In this document: one piece after another, positions 29,406 to 41,304 of the stretch
Layout: every line of letters begins with the position of its first letter
Numbering within the stretch: the first letter of the stretch is position 1
Origin: Streptomyces cylindrosporus
Lineage (GTDB): Bacteria; Actinomycetota; Actinomycetes; Streptomycetales; Streptomycetaceae
DNA length: 64,000 bases
Direction of reading: 5' to 3'
Assembly (NCBI RefSeq): GCF_022698165.1
Contig: NZ_JALDAY010000003.1
Coordinates: forward strand, 558,001-622,000
The notes under the pieces: model-generated
What the model was told of the DNA's origin: nothing
What the model saw: the letters and a program-made list of their open reading frames with translations, nothing else
The model's database searches: none
Position numbers and translations under genes: made by a program

Positions 29406-31322
29406 ATGGCCAAGGCAGTCGGAATCGACCTCGGCACCACGAACTCGGTGATCGCCGCCTGGGAGGGCGGTGAGCCGTCGGTCGTGCCCAACAGCGAGGG
29501 AAACCGCACGACTCCGTCCGTGGTCGCCTTCACCGACACCGGTGAGCGCCTGGTGGGTCAGCTCGCCCGGCGCCAGGCGATCCTCAACCCCAAGGGCACC
29601 ATCTACTCGGCCAAGCGCTTCATCGGCCGGCGCTTCGACGAGATCTCCGAGGAGGCCAAGGCGGTCGGATACGACGTCGTCGAGGGCGACGGCGGCGCCG
29701 CCCGCTTCAAGGTGCGCGACAAGCTCTACGCACCCGAGGAGATCAGCGCACAGGTACTGCGCAAGCTGGCCGACGACGCCTCCAAGCAGCTGGGCGAAAA
29801 GGTCACGGAGGCCGTCATCACCGTGCCCGCCTACTTCAACGACGCCCAGCGCACCGCCACCAGGGACGCCGGCCGGATCGCCGGCCTGGAGGTACTGCGG
29901 ATCATCAACGAGCCGACCGCGGCCGCCCTCGCCTACGGCATGGACAAGAAGGAGCACGAGACGGTGCTCGTCTTCGACCTGGGCGGCGGCACCTTCGACG
30001 TGAGCATCCTGGACGTCGGCGACGGCGTGGTCGAGGTGCGGTCCACCGCCGGGGACAGCCATCTGGGCGGCGACGACTTCGACCGCCGTCTGGTGGACCA
30101 CCTCGCGGACGGCTTCCAGAAGGACAACGGCATCGACCTGCGCAAGGATCCGCAGGCTCTGCAGCGCCTGTTCGAGGCTGCCGAGAAGGCCAAGACCGAG
30201 CTCAGTTCGGTGACGCAGACGCAGGTCAGCCTGCCGTTCATCACGGCTGACGCGTCCGGGCCGAAGCATCTGACCCAGACGATCATGCGGTCCACGTTCG
30301 AGCAGATCACCGGCGATCTTGTCGAGCGCTGCCTCGGCCCGGTCAAGCAGGCCATGGGCGACGCGAAAGTCGGCGAGAACGACATCGACGAGGTCATCCT
30401 CGTCGGCGGTTCCACCCGTATCCCCGCCGTCCAGGCACTGGTGCGGCGGCTGACCGGCGGCAAGGACCCGAACATGAGCGTCAACCCCGACGAGGTCGTG
30501 GCCATGGGCGCCGCGATCCAGGCGGGGGTACTCAAGGGCGAGGTCAAGGACGTCCTGCTGCTGGACGTGACACCGCTGTCACTCGGAGTGGAGACGCGTG
30601 GCGGTGTCATGACGAAGATCATCGAACGGAACACCACGATCCCGGTGCGCCGTACCGAGACCTTCAGCACGGCCACCGACAACCAGCCCGCCGTGGATGT
30701 CGTCGTCCTCCAGGGCGAGCGCGAACTCGCCGCCGACAACCGGGTCCTGGGCCGCTTCCAGCTCACCGACATCCGCCAGGCCCCGCGCGGCGAGCCGCAG
30801 ATCGAGGTCACCTTCGACATCGACGCCAACGGCATCCTCAACGTCACCGCCCGGGACCGGGACACCGGCAAGGAGCAGGGCATCACCATCAGCGAGAGCT
30901 CCAACCTCGACCGCGGCGAGGTCGAGCGCATGGTCGAGGAGGCCGAGCGCAACCGGAACCAGGACCAGGCGCTGCGCGAGGCGGTCGACGCCCGCAACGA
31001 GCTGGACGCGATCGCCTACCAGGTCGAGAAGCGACTGGGCGAGCTGGGCGATTCCGCGCCCGCGCACGAGAAGGCCCGCGCCGAGATGCTGGTGGCCGAG
31101 GCCCGCGACGCGGTCAAGAACGAGGCCGGTGTCGACAAGGTCCGGCCGCTGACCTCGGAGCTCCAGCAGGTCTTCGCGGGCCTGGCGGCGCACCGGGCCG
31201 GAGCGTCGGCGGGCGGCCCGTCGGACGCCGGATCGCCGGACGGTGCCGGGCCGGACGGATCCGCGCCGGGCGGCGCCGGGGGCGACGACGACGTGATCGA
31301 CGCCGAGTTCGACAAGGGCTGA
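29406..31322 (+). CDS. dnaK: DnaK-family Hsp70 chaperone, accessory set
   Basis: 638 residues. The ATPase domain (1-about 370) shows [25 protein letters not shown] and [11 protein letters not shown]; the substrate domain follows ([20 protein letters not shown]), and the tail ends [12 protein letters not shown]. It refolds or holds unfolded proteins in an ATP cycle driven by DnaJ and exchanged by GrpE. The next genes are grpE, a CbpA-like dnaJ, a MerR-like modulator and clpB, so this is a complete bi-chaperone set. Missing HAIR sites and a DnaJ without zinc fingers argue that it is not the housekeeping dnaK operon. Confidence 0.95.
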   Translation: MAKAVGIDLGTTNSVIAAWEGGEPSVVPNSEGNRTTPSVVAFTDTGERLVGQLARRQAILNPKGTIYSAKRFIGRRFDEISEEAKAVGYDVVEGDGGAARFKVRDKLYAPEEISAQVLRKLADDASKQLGEKVTEAVITVPAYFNDAQRTATRDAGRIAGLEVLRIINEPTAAALAYGMDKKEHETVLVFDLGGGTFDVSILDVGDGVVEVRSTAGDSHLGGDDFDRRLVDHLADGFQKDNGIDLRKDPQALQRLFEAAEKAKTELSSVTQTQVSLPFITADASGPKHLTQTIMRSTFEQITGDLVERCLGPVKQAMGDAKVGENDIDEVILVGGSTRIPAVQALVRRLTGGKDPNMSVNPDEVVAMGAAIQAGVLKGEVKDVLLLDVTPLSLGVETRGGVMTKIIERNTTIPVRRTETFSTATDNQPAVDVVVLQGERELAADNRVLGRFQLTDIRQAPRGEPQIEVTFDIDANGILNVTARDRDTGKEQGITISESSNLDRGEVERMVEEAERNRNQDQALREAVDARNELDAIAYQVEKRLGELGDSAPAHEKARAEMLVAEARDAVKNEAGVDKVRPLTSELQQVFAGLAAHRAGASAGGPSDAGSPDGAGPDGSAPGGAGGDDDVIDAEFDKG

Positions 31323-31332
31323 GGTGCCGGCC

Positions 31333-31914
31333 ATGCCCACCCACCCCCAGGCACCCGACCCGCCGCCGGAAGGCGCCGTACAGCCGCCGCGCGGGGACCT
31401 GTCCCCGCCCGGACCGCCGGCCGAGGAGGCCGCACCGGGCCCGGACGCGGCCACCGCCGGCCCCGCCGCGGCCGACGACGAGTACGCGGCCGCGCTGAAG
31501 GACCTGGAGGACCGCTGGCGCCGCGCCCTGGCCGACCTCGACAACCTCCGCAAACGCCATGCCAGGGAGCTGGAGCGGGAACGCGCGGCCGAACGGGCGC
31601 GCACAGCGGCGGCGTTCCTTCAGGTCGTCGACAACCTCGAACTCGCCCTGAGCCACGCGGCCGCCGACCCGGGAGCGATCGTCGAGGGCGTCCGGGCCGT
31701 GCGTGACCAGGCCGTGGACGTCCTCGAACGCCTCGGCTACCCGCGCGACGACGCTACAGGTGTGGCCTTCGACCCCACCCGGCACGAGGTCGTCGGCGTC
31801 GTCCAGGACCCCGGCGCCGAACCGAACACCGTGGTCCAGGTCGTCCGCCCCGGCTACGGGGCGGACGGGCGGCAGCTGCGGCCGGCCGCCGTGACCGTGG
31901 CGAAGCGGGAGTGA
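31333..31914 (+). CDS. grpE: GrpE nucleotide exchange factor
   Basis: 193 residues from the ATG at 31333 (GAGG at 8-nt spacing); a GTG at 31324 is possible but has no ribosome site of its own. A disordered Pro/Glu-rich head (about 1-50) precedes the long GrpE coiled coil (DLEDRWRRALADLDNLRKRH), four-helix segment (FLQVVDNLELAL) and beta-wing (FDPTRHEVVGVV; VVQVVRPGY). It releases ADP from DnaK. It is 10 bp downstream of dnaK and 6 bp upstream of dnaJ. Confidence 0.93.
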   Translation: MPTHPQAPDPPPEGAVQPPRGDLSPPGPPAEEAAPGPDAATAGPAAADDEYAAALKDLEDRWRRALADLDNLRKRHARELERERAAERARTAAAFLQVVDNLELALSHAAADPGAIVEGVRAVRDQAVDVLERLGYPRDDATGVAFDPTRHEVVGVVQDPGAEPNTVVQVVRPGYGADGRQLRPAAVTVAKRE

Positions 31915-31920
31915 GCGGCG

Positions 31921-32892
31921 ATGGCACGCGACTTCTACGAGGTCCTCGGCGTCGGACGGGGCGCCGACCGGGACGAGATCCAGCGGGCCTACCGCACCCT
32001 GGCCCGCAAGTACCACCCCGACGTCAACAAGGATCCGGCGGCGGAGGACCGGTTCAAGGAGATCAACGAGGCGTTCAGTGTGCTGTCCGACCCCGAACAG
32101 CGAGCCCGCTACGACCGGTTCGGCGAGGACTTCCGGAAGGTCCCCGAGGACTGGGAGGAGCGGGTCGGTGCAGGCGCCGGAGGCGGAGGCTTCCGCTGGT
32201 CCTCCGGGACGGGTGGTCCGCGCGTCCGGTACGGCACCACCGGTTTCGGCGACGAAGGCGCCGAGGGTTTCGGGGGTGCCGAAGGCGTCGGGGGCGTCGA
32301 CTTCGAGGACCTGTTCGGCTCGCTCTTCGGCGGTGCCGGGCGGATGCGCGTCCCCGGAGCCGACCAGGAGGCCGAACTGCCGCTCACCGTCGAGGAGGCG
32401 TACCGCGGCGGCCGCCGGACGGTCACCCTCGCCGGTCCCGGCGGGCAGCGGCGCTACGACGTCGACGTGCCGCCCGGGGTCACGGACGGGCAGCGCATCC
32501 GGCTCGCGGGCGAGGGCGGCCGCGGCAATGGCGACGCCCCCGCCGGAGACCTGTATCTGCGGGTGCGGATCCGGCCGCACCCCCAGTTCCGACTCGACGG
32601 CCGGGACGTCCACGTGCAGCTTCCGGTCACCCCCTGGGAGGCCGCGCTGGGCGCGACCGTGCCGGTGCCGACCCCGAGCGGCGCCACCGCCAAGGTGACC
32701 GTGCCCGCGGGATCCTCCAGCGGCCGGCGGCTCCGGCTGCGCGGCGAGGGCATGCCGGCCCCCCGGGGCGCGGGCGGCGATCTGTACGCCGAGCTCCGGA
32801 TCATGGTGCCGCCCCAACTCGGCGACCGGGAGCGCGAGTTGTTCGAGGAACTCGCCGCCGTCTCCTCGTTCGACCCCAGGAGGACCCGATGA
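31921..32892 (+). CDS. CbpA-type DnaJ co-chaperone (no zinc-finger domain)
   Basis: 323 residues. A J domain (1-about 70, DFYEVLGVGRGADRDEIQRA; YHPDVNK with the HPD triad) and a Gly/Phe-rich region (about 80-150) lead directly into two C-terminal beta-barrel substrate domains (AELPLTVEEAYRGGRRTVTL; DVHVQLPVTPWEAALGATV) and a dimerisation tail. The CxxCxGxG repeats of DnaJ are absent, placing it with class II/CbpA proteins. The following MerR-like gene overlaps it by ATGA, as cbpM follows cbpA in other bacteria. Confidence 0.92.
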   Translation: MARDFYEVLGVGRGADRDEIQRAYRTLARKYHPDVNKDPAAEDRFKEINEAFSVLSDPEQRARYDRFGEDFRKVPEDWEERVGAGAGGGGFRWSSGTGGPRVRYGTTGFGDEGAEGFGGAEGVGGVDFEDLFGSLFGGAGRMRVPGADQEAELPLTVEEAYRGGRRTVTLAGPGGQRRYDVDVPPGVTDGQRIRLAGEGGRGNGDAPAGDLYLRVRIRPHPQFRLDGRDVHVQLPVTPWEAALGATVPVPTPSGATAKVTVPAGSSSGRRLRLRGEGMPAPRGAGGDLYAELRIMVPPQLGDRERELFEELAAVSSFDPRRTR

Positions 32893-33253
32893 GCGACCGA
32901 CCGGCAAGGACTCGCCGGGCGCCGGAGCGGACGGCCCCGGTGGCAGCGCGCGGGCCGTACGCGATCGTGCCCGTGCCCAGGCTCTCCCTGGACACCGTGG
33001 CCCGCCGCTCGGGCCTCCATCCCGATCTGATCCGCCGGTTCGTGGCCCTCGGGCTGGTGGACGCCGACCGCGACGCCTCCGGACGGCTGGCGTTCGCCCC
33101 CACGGCACCGGCCGACCTGGCCCGCATCCAGCGGCTGCGTACCGGACTGTGCCTCAACTACGCGTCCCTCGGCCTGGTGCTCGACCTGCTCGACCGCATC
33201 AGCCTGCTCGAAGCCGCGCTGCGCCGCGCCGGAACGAGGAGTGATCCACCACC

Positions 33254-33263
<10 letters not shown>
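32889..33263 (+). CDS. CbpM-like MerR-fold chaperone modulator
   Basis: A 124-residue protein with a disordered Arg-rich head (1-22), a MerR-like winged helix (about 30-75, [20 protein letters not shown]) and a C-terminal helix ([14 protein letters not shown]). It resembles CbpM, which binds the J domain of CbpA, and more distantly HspR, which shares the SGLHP motif and represses chaperone operons. It could therefore be a J-domain inhibitor, a DNA-binding autoregulator, or both. It overlaps dnaJ by 4 bp and clpB by 10 bp. Confidence 0.75.
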
Positions 33264-35889
<2,626 letters not shown>

Positions 35890-35893
<4 letters not shown>

Positions 35894-36348
35894 CCACCCG
35901 GCACGCGACGACCGTCACCTGTCCGCACTGCGGCCGCGCCAACCGCGTGCCCCCGGCCGCCGAGGGAAGGCCCAGGTGCGGCAACTGCAAACAGCCCCTG
36001 CCCTGGATCGTGGACGCGGGCGACGACGACTTCGCCGAGGTCGTCGAGAAGGCCACGGTGCCCGTCGTGGTCGACCTGTGGGCGACCTGGTGCGGCCCCT
36101 GCCGCATGGTCAGCCCGGCGCTGGAGCAGGTCGCCGGCGAGCTCGCGGGCCGCATCAAGCTGGCCAAGGTCGACATCGACAAGAACCCGCAGCTGGCACG
36201 GCGGTTCGAAGTCCAGGCCGTACCGACACTGCTGGTCCTCGACCAGGGAAGGACCATCGCCCGGCAGGCGGGAGCCGCGCCCGCACCCGCCCTGCGCCAG
36301 TGGGTCGAACAGTCGCTCGCCGGCCGGCAGCCGGCTCCCGGAGGTTGA
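35890..36348 (+). CDS. Thioredoxin-2 type, with N-terminal zinc ribbon
   Basis: 152 residues. The N-terminal zinc ribbon has C11, C14, C30 and C33 (CPHC; CGNC), and the thioredoxin domain has the active site WCGPC (C68, C71) and the cis-Pro region [10 protein letters not shown]. This is the TrxC/thioredoxin-2 architecture, a cytoplasmic disulfide reductase whose zinc ribbon is redox-sensitive. The 4-bp overlap with clpB ties it to the chaperone operon, similar to zinc-containing redox chaperones elsewhere. No genuine thioredoxin reductase accompanies it, because the reductase-like gene downstream lacks the CxxC. Confidence 0.92.
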
Positions 36349-36354
36349 ATCCCG

Positions 36355-36615
36355 ATGACCGTACGTACCGACCCCCACCTCGCCCTGGTACGCCCCGTCG
36401 GGCCGCGCGCCCTCGGCTGCGAGGAATGCCTGCGGCTCGGCTCCCCGTGGGTCCACCTCAGGCTCTGCCTGACCTGCGGACACGTCGGCTGCTGCGACTC
36501 CTCACCGCATCGGCACGCGCGCCGTCACGCCGCCGCCGAGGGCCACCCGATCGTGGCGTCGATGGAGCCCGGCGAGGACTGGCGGTGGTGCTTCGTGCAC
36601 GAGGCGTTCGTGTGA
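36355..36615 (+). CDS. UBP-type zinc finger protein
   Basis: An 86-residue protein that is essentially one zf-UBP domain: C22, C25 (GCEEC), C38, C41 (CLTCGHVGCCDSS), C46, C47, and His at 43, 52, 54, 58 and 64 (RHARRHAAAEGHPI), then the aromatic end WRWCFVHEAF. In eukaryotes this fold binds the free C-terminal Gly-Gly of ubiquitin, which bacteria lack. It starts 6 bp after trx and overlaps the next gene. Function in bacteria unknown; a zinc or redox adaptor for the adjacent reductase-like protein is my guess. Confidence 0.85.
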   Translation: MTVRTDPHLALVRPVGPRALGCEECLRLGSPWVHLRLCLTCGHVGCCDSSPHRHARRHAAAEGHPIVASMEPGEDWRWCFVHEAFV

Positions 36616-38300
36616 TGCCCGGGAACGAGGACCCGGAGGCCGTCCCGTTCGAGACCCCGGACATCTACGGCGCCTACCCCCGGCTGTCGGACGACCAGAT
36701 CGCCCACCTGGCAGAACACGGCGACCGGCGTCGTACGCACCCGGGCGACGTGCTGATCCGCGAGGGCGAGCGGTGCGAGACGTTCTTCGTCGTCCTCGCC
36801 GGTTCCGTCGCGGTCGTCGAGGACCACGGCACACCCGACGAACACGTCCTCCGTGTCCACGGCCCCGGCCGCTTCCTCGGCGAACTCGGCCTGCTGCACG
36901 GGCAGGTGGCCTTCTACACCGCCGTCGCCAGGGAACCGGGAGAAGTCCTCGCCCTCTCCGTGGACCAGCTGCGCCGCCTGGTCACCCGGGACCCCGCCCT
37001 GGGCGATCTCGTGCTGCGCGCCTGCCTGGGCCGCCGTGCCCTGCTCGTCGGGCAGGGAGCCGGATTCCGCATCATCGGTTCGCGCTACTCCCCCGACACC
37101 CGGCGGCTGCGCGAGTTCGCCGCCCGGAACCGGCTGCCCCATCGCTGGGTCGACCTGGAGACGGACGAGGAGGCCGAGGCGCTGCTGCGTCGCTTCGGCG
37201 TCCGGCCGGAGGAAACCCCCCTCGTCATCTGGCGCGACACCACCCTGCTGCGCAATCCCGGCAACGCCGAACTCGCCCGGCTGATCGGCCTGCCCCAGCT
37301 GCCGCCGTCGAACGGCCGCGGCGATCTCCTCGTCGTCGGCTCCGGGCCGGCCGGCCTCGCCGCCGCGGTGCACGCCGCCTCCGAGGGCCTGGGCACCACC
37401 GTCGTGGAAGCGATCGCCACCGGCGGCCAGGCGGGGACGTCGTCCCGCATCGACAACTGCTTCGGCTTCCCCTCCGGCATCTCCGGCGCCGAACTCACCG
37501 AACGCGGAGTGCTCCAGGCGACCAAGTTCGGCGCCGGGATCAGCGTCCCCGCGGAGGCCACGCGCCTCGAACCGCGCGACGGCCACTACGCCGTGAGCTT
37601 CGCCGACGGCAGCGAGATCACCGCCCGCACCGTCGTCCTGGCCACCGGCGCCCGTTACCGCCGCCTCGGCATTTCCGGCATCGAACACCTGGAGGGGACG
37701 AGCATCCACTACTCGGCGACCGTGTACGAGGCCCAGCAGTGCCGCACCGACCCCGTCGCCGTCGTCGGCGGTGGCAACTCCGCGGGCCAGGCCGCGCTCT
37801 TCCTCGCCGGGTACGCGCCCAAGGTCTACCTCCTGGTGCGCGGGGCGGACCTCGGCACCCACATGTCCCGCTACCTGATCGACCAGGTCGAACGGCACCC
37901 GCGGGTGGAAACGCTGCTGCACACCGAAGTCACCGAGGTCACCGGCGCACAGGTCCTGGAGACGGTCGACGTGACGGACAACCGTACGGGGCACCACCGC
38001 CGCCTCGACGTCCGGGCCCTGTTCGTCTTCACCGGCGCCGCCCCCAACACGGACTGGCTGTCCGGCACCCTCGCGCTCGACGACCGCGGCTTCGTACTCA
38101 CCGGAGCCGAGGCCCAGGCCTGCTCGGTCCCCGGGCTGTGGGAGAGCCAGGACCGCGACTGCCTGACCCTGGAGACCACCCTGCCCGGCGTCTTCGCGGC
38201 CGGCGACGTCCGCAGCGGCTCGGTGAAACGGGTGGCGTCGGCGGTGGGCGAAGGCGCGATGGCCCTCCACTTCGTACACCGGCACCTGGGGCACGCATGA
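36612..38300 (+). CDS. cNMP-binding / thioredoxin-like / thioredoxin-reductase-like fusion without CxxC
   Basis: 562 residues from the GTG at 36612, which overlaps the upstream stop (ATG at 36615 also possible). Domain 1 (about 25-140) is a cyclic-nucleotide-binding fold (GDVLIREGERCETFFVVLAG; GRFLGELGLLHGQ). Domain 2 (about 150-230) resembles a glutaredoxin/thioredoxin fold, but its active site reads SPDT (160-163). Domain 3 (about 235-560) is a low-molecular-weight thioredoxin-reductase fold with FAD motif VVGSGPAGLAAAV, NADP motif VVGGGNSAGQAA and FAD end VFAAGDVRSG, yet the redox motif CATC is SATV (368-371). It can probably bind FAD and NADPH but cannot reduce thioredoxin in the usual way. 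Confidence 0.85.
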   Translation: MMPGNEDPEAVPFETPDIYGAYPRLSDDQIAHLAEHGDRRRTHPGDVLIREGERCETFFVVLAGSVAVVEDHGTPDEHVLRVHGPGRFLGELGLLHGQVAFYTAVAREPGEVLALSVDQLRRLVTRDPALGDLVLRACLGRRALLVGQGAGFRIIGSRYSPDTRRLREFAARNRLPHRWVDLETDEEAEALLRRFGVRPEETPLVIWRDTTLLRNPGNAELARLIGLPQLPPSNGRGDLLVVGSGPAGLAAAVHAASEGLGTTVVEAIATGGQAGTSSRIDNCFGFPSGISGAELTERGVLQATKFGAGISVPAEATRLEPRDGHYAVSFADGSEITARTVVLATGARYRRLGISGIEHLEGTSIHYSATVYEAQQCRTDPVAVVGGGNSAGQAALFLAGYAPKVYLLVRGADLGTHMSRYLIDQVERHPRVETLLHTEVTEVTGAQVLETVDVTDNRTGHHRRLDVRALFVFTGAAPNTDWLSGTLALDDRGFVLTGAEAQACSVPGLWESQDRDCLTLETTLPGVFAAGDVRSGSVKRVASAVGEGAMALHFVHRHLGHA

Positions 38301-38395
38301 CGAACCTCGGAACATCGAGATCAACGAACGCAGCGAGAGCAGCGGCTGAGGCTCCGCGTATCCCGCCCGGGCAACGGAGGGAAGCGAAGGCAACC

Positions 38396-38788
38396 ATGAA
38401 ATACGACGAGTTCCTCGCCCGGGTACGGGAGCGCGGGGAGTACTCCCATCAGGACGAAGCAGCCAAGGTCACCGAGGAGGTCCTGAGTGTGCTGGCGGGC
38501 CGGATCAGCCCCGGCGAGGTCGACGACCTCGCCTCGCAGCTGCCCGGCCCGCTGGGGCAGGTCCTGGCCGGCGCCAAACGACAGCAGGCCGAGAGCTACG
38601 GGATCGAGGAGTTCTACCGACGGGTCGCGGAGCGCACCGGCGCCCGGCCGCGCACCGCCCCGTGGGACGCCGCCGCCGTGCTGACCACCCTCGCCGACGC
38701 CGTCTCCGGCGGCGAGCTCAACCAGGTCATCAGCCAGCTCCCTTCCAGCTACGCCGTCCCGTTCGGCAAGGCCGACCTTGCCGACTGA
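38396..38788 (+). CDS. DUF2267 protein
   Basis: A 130-residue mostly helical acidic protein: MKYDEFLARVRERGEYS, then TEEVLSVLAGRISPGEVDDL, ASQLPGPLGQVL and a C-terminal echo GELNQVISQLPSSYAVPF, typical of DUF2267 (two half-repeats, function unknown, common near stress genes). Start 38396 agrees with the family N-terminus. An in-frame ATG at 38297 overlaps the upstream stop by ATGA, like most junctions in this operon, and would add 33 residues. It is the last gene of the chaperone-redox operon. Confidence 0.82.
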   Translation: MKYDEFLARVRERGEYSHQDEAAKVTEEVLSVLAGRISPGEVDDLASQLPGPLGQVLAGAKRQQAESYGIEEFYRRVAERTGARPRTAPWDAAAVLTTLADAVSGGELNQVISQLPSSYAVPFGKADLAD

Positions 38789-38899
38789 GCCATAGCACCC
38801 CCGCGACAGCCTGTGCCATGCCGTCGTCGTTCACGCAAGCAGTGGTGGACCATGAGGTGAGCCGTCCTCAAACGGCCCAGAGGCGCAGGAGGTTGCGGT

Positions 38900-39883
38900 A
38901 TGCAGCAGTCACCCCGCCGGAGTCAGGATCCGCTGATCTTCCGGACGACGGACGTGGACGAGGCCCGGGAAGTCATCGGAGAACGCTTCTACGCCAACTT
39001 CATCGACGTACTCGGCGGCAACACCAAGTTCACCGCCCGGTACGACATCGCCGCGCTCGGCCCGCTCACACTCGGACGAATCGGCTTCGGCACGGAAGTG
39101 CGCATACGGTTCGGGGAACTGGGCTCCTACCACGTGGACATCCCCCTGGGCGGCCGCATGGCCTGGCGCCAGGGAATGCACACCAGGGCGGTGGCGACGA
39201 CCGCCAGCGCCGCCGTCTTCCAGCCGTACGGCGACACGACCCTGGACCGCGTGAGCACCGACTGCCCCCTGCTGGCCGTGAAGATCAACCCCAAGGCCCT
39301 CAACCGTCAGCTCGAGTGCCTTCTCGGCCGACCGCTGCGCACCCCCGTCGTCCTCGCGCCCGAACTCGACATCACGCACGGCGCCGGCCTGAGCTGGGTA
39401 CGAATGGTCCGCGCGGCGTTCGACGAGATACAGGCCGGCGGGCTGCCCACCCTGCCGATGGTCGCCCGCCCGCTCCAGGAAGCCCTGCTGAACGGGCTCC
39501 TCCTCGCCACCGACCACCGCTACCGCGACGAGCTCGACCGATCCGGCCCCGCGCTGCGCCCCGGCCCCGTCAAGCGGGCCGTCGAGGCCATGCACAGCAT
39601 GCCGCAACACCCCTTCACCGTGGGAGAGTTGGCCACGCTCGCCGGGGTGAGCACACGGCGACTCCAAGAAGCCTTCCAGCAGTACGTCGGCATGGCCCCG
39701 CTCGCCTACCTCACCGACATCCGCCTCACCCGCGCCCACGACGAGCTGCGCCGCGGCGGATCGGGCGAAGTGAACGTGAGCGCGGTCGCCCATCGTTGGG
39801 GCTTCGGCCACCTGGGCCGCTTCGCGGCCCGCTACCGGGCGCGCTTCGGCGAGTTGCCCTCGCAGACACTGCGCTCCGGGTGA
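38900..39883 (+). CDS. AraC-family regulator (AraC_binding_2 type)
   Basis: 327 residues. An N-terminal cupin-like ligand domain (about 10-200; GSYHVDIPLGGRMAWRQG; AAVFQPYGDTTLDRVS) and a C-terminal AraC double helix-turn-helix (about 225-325; TVGELATLAGVSTRRLQEAF; NVSAVAHRWGFGHLGRFAAR). This is the ActS/NahR-unrelated class often next to monooxygenase and aldehyde dehydrogenase genes. The ATG at 38900 follows CAGGAGG. It is convergent with the MFS gene. The inducer is unknown, but it could serve the catabolic operon at 41618-45269. Confidence 0.88.
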   Translation: MQQSPRRSQDPLIFRTTDVDEAREVIGERFYANFIDVLGGNTKFTARYDIAALGPLTLGRIGFGTEVRIRFGELGSYHVDIPLGGRMAWRQGMHTRAVATTASAAVFQPYGDTTLDRVSTDCPLLAVKINPKALNRQLECLLGRPLRTPVVLAPELDITHGAGLSWVRMVRAAFDEIQAGGLPTLPMVARPLQEALLNGLLLATDHRYRDELDRSGPALRPGPVKRAVEAMHSMPQHPFTVGELATLAGVSTRRLQEAFQQYVGMAPLAYLTDIRLTRAHDELRRGGSGEVNVSAVAHRWGFGHLGRFAARYRARFGELPSQTLRSG

Positions 39884-40026
39884 GTGCGGCTGACGCCGTC
39901 GTTCCGCGCTGAGTGGACAGCGACCGCGCACGGTGGATCGTGCGTGACGACCACCGCGTCCTGGAGTTCCGGGTGGACCGCGAACCCCAGCAGCCAAGAC
40001 GGGCGACAGCTCGTCGATCAGCGCCC

Positions 40027-41304
40027 TCACGGACGGCAGGGGCCCCCGGTACGAGCACTGGGGATGGGCGAACCGGTCCCGGCCGGCATGGTGTCCACAC
40101 CCGCGGACGCCCGGGCGCCGTCGGTGCGGAAGAAGCGTGCGGTGGTCACCAGGGCCAGGGCAAGTGCGGCGGGTATCGCGTAGGCGATGCGGAAGTGGCC
40201 CGTCGCTCCCAGGCCCCCGCTCGCGCCGGCTCCGACGAGGACGCCGACGTAGTTGAAGACGTTGAGCCGGGCCAGCACGGTCTCCGGGGCGCCGGGTCGC
40301 AGCCGCCCGGCGGCGGCGACGCACAGCGGGGTGAGGGCGGCGACTCCGAGGCCGGCACACCCTGCCGCGACGACGGCGTACGGCCAGCTCCGGGCCGCTG
40401 CCAGGGCGCCCAGGGCGGCGGCCGCGAGCAGGGCGGCGGCACGCACCACCGCCACCGGCCCGACCCGGCGGACCAGGTGGTCGGCGCCCGCCCTGCCGGT
40501 CACCGTGCCCGCCTGGTAGGCCGCGTACGCGAGCGGCGCGGCCGCCAGGGACGCGGCGAGGGTCTGGTGAAGGTAGACGGTCGACCACGCGGAGACGGTG
40601 GAGTCGACGACGTAGGCGACGAGAAGGACGACACCGAAGGGGACGAGCCGCGCCCAGACCCGTCGGCCCAGGATCTCCTGGGCCGGTGCCGGCCCCTCGC
40701 CGTGCGGCGCGACAAGGCCTTGTGTCCGGACGGTCAGGGCCAGGACGGCCACGACCGCGGCGTGCGCGGTGAGGACGTACTGGACCGGCCAGCCCAGCCG
40801 GGAGACGCCCGCCGTCAGCAGCGCCGCCGCCACGCCCGCGGCGCTCCAGGCGGCGTAGAAGGAGGAGAGGATGCTGCGTCCGTAGTGGCGTTCGACGGTG
40901 GCCGCGCGGGTGTTGACGGACACGTCGATGGCGCCGAGCGCCAGCCCGAACAGGACGTAGGCGGCCGAGGCGGCGACCCTGCCGGGTGCCCAGGCCACGG
41001 CGAGCAGGGCCGCGGCCGCGGTCAGCACCGCCGCACGCATGACGGTGACGGGACCCGAGCGGCGTACGGCGGCCAGCCCCGCGAAGCTGCCGGTGCCCGC
41101 GGCCAGCGTCAGGGCGATCGTGAGCGCGGTCATCGCCAGGGACGACAGCCCCAGACGGCTCTCCACGGCGGGCACGGTGGTGGACACGGCGGCCACGGCC
41201 GCGCCCTGGGCGGCGAACACGGTGGCCGTGCCCCGGCGGGCTCCCGCGAGCGGGCCGCCCCGCACGGGCAGAGGGGGAGCCGTCGCTCCGACGGATGCGG
41301 TCAT
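40027..41304 (-). CDS. MFS transporter
   Basis: A 425-residue integral membrane protein with about 12 helices and no long soluble loops except the central one (about 195-225). The N-terminal half (AAVSTTVPAVESRLGLSSLA; LFGLALGAIDVSVNTRA) resembles the YbjJ/FucP-like MFS branch with the conserved D-V-S-V-N-x-R-A segment. Substrate and direction unknown. It is divergent from the monooxygenase operon across 313 bp, so uptake or efflux of that operon's substrate or product is plausible. Confidence 0.88.
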   Translation of the reverse strand: MTASVGATAPPLPVRGGPLAGARRGTATVFAAQGAAVAAVSTTVPAVESRLGLSSLAMTALTIALTLAAGTGSFAGLAAVRRSGPVTVMRAAVLTAAAALLAVAWAPGRVAASAAYVLFGLALGAIDVSVNTRAATVERHYGRSILSSFYAAWSAAGVAAALLTAGVSRLGWPVQYVLTAHAAVVAVLALTVRTQGLVAPHGEGPAPAQEILGRRVWARLVPFGVVLLVAYVVDSTVSAWSTVYLHQTLAASLAAAPLAYAAYQAGTVTGRAGADHLVRRVGPVAVVRAAALLAAAALGALAAARSWPYAVVAAGCAGLGVAALTPLCVAAAGRLRPGAPETVLARLNVFNYVGVLVGAGASGGLGATGHFRIAYAIPAALALALVTTARFFRTDGARASAGVDTMPAGTGSPIPSARTGGPCRP

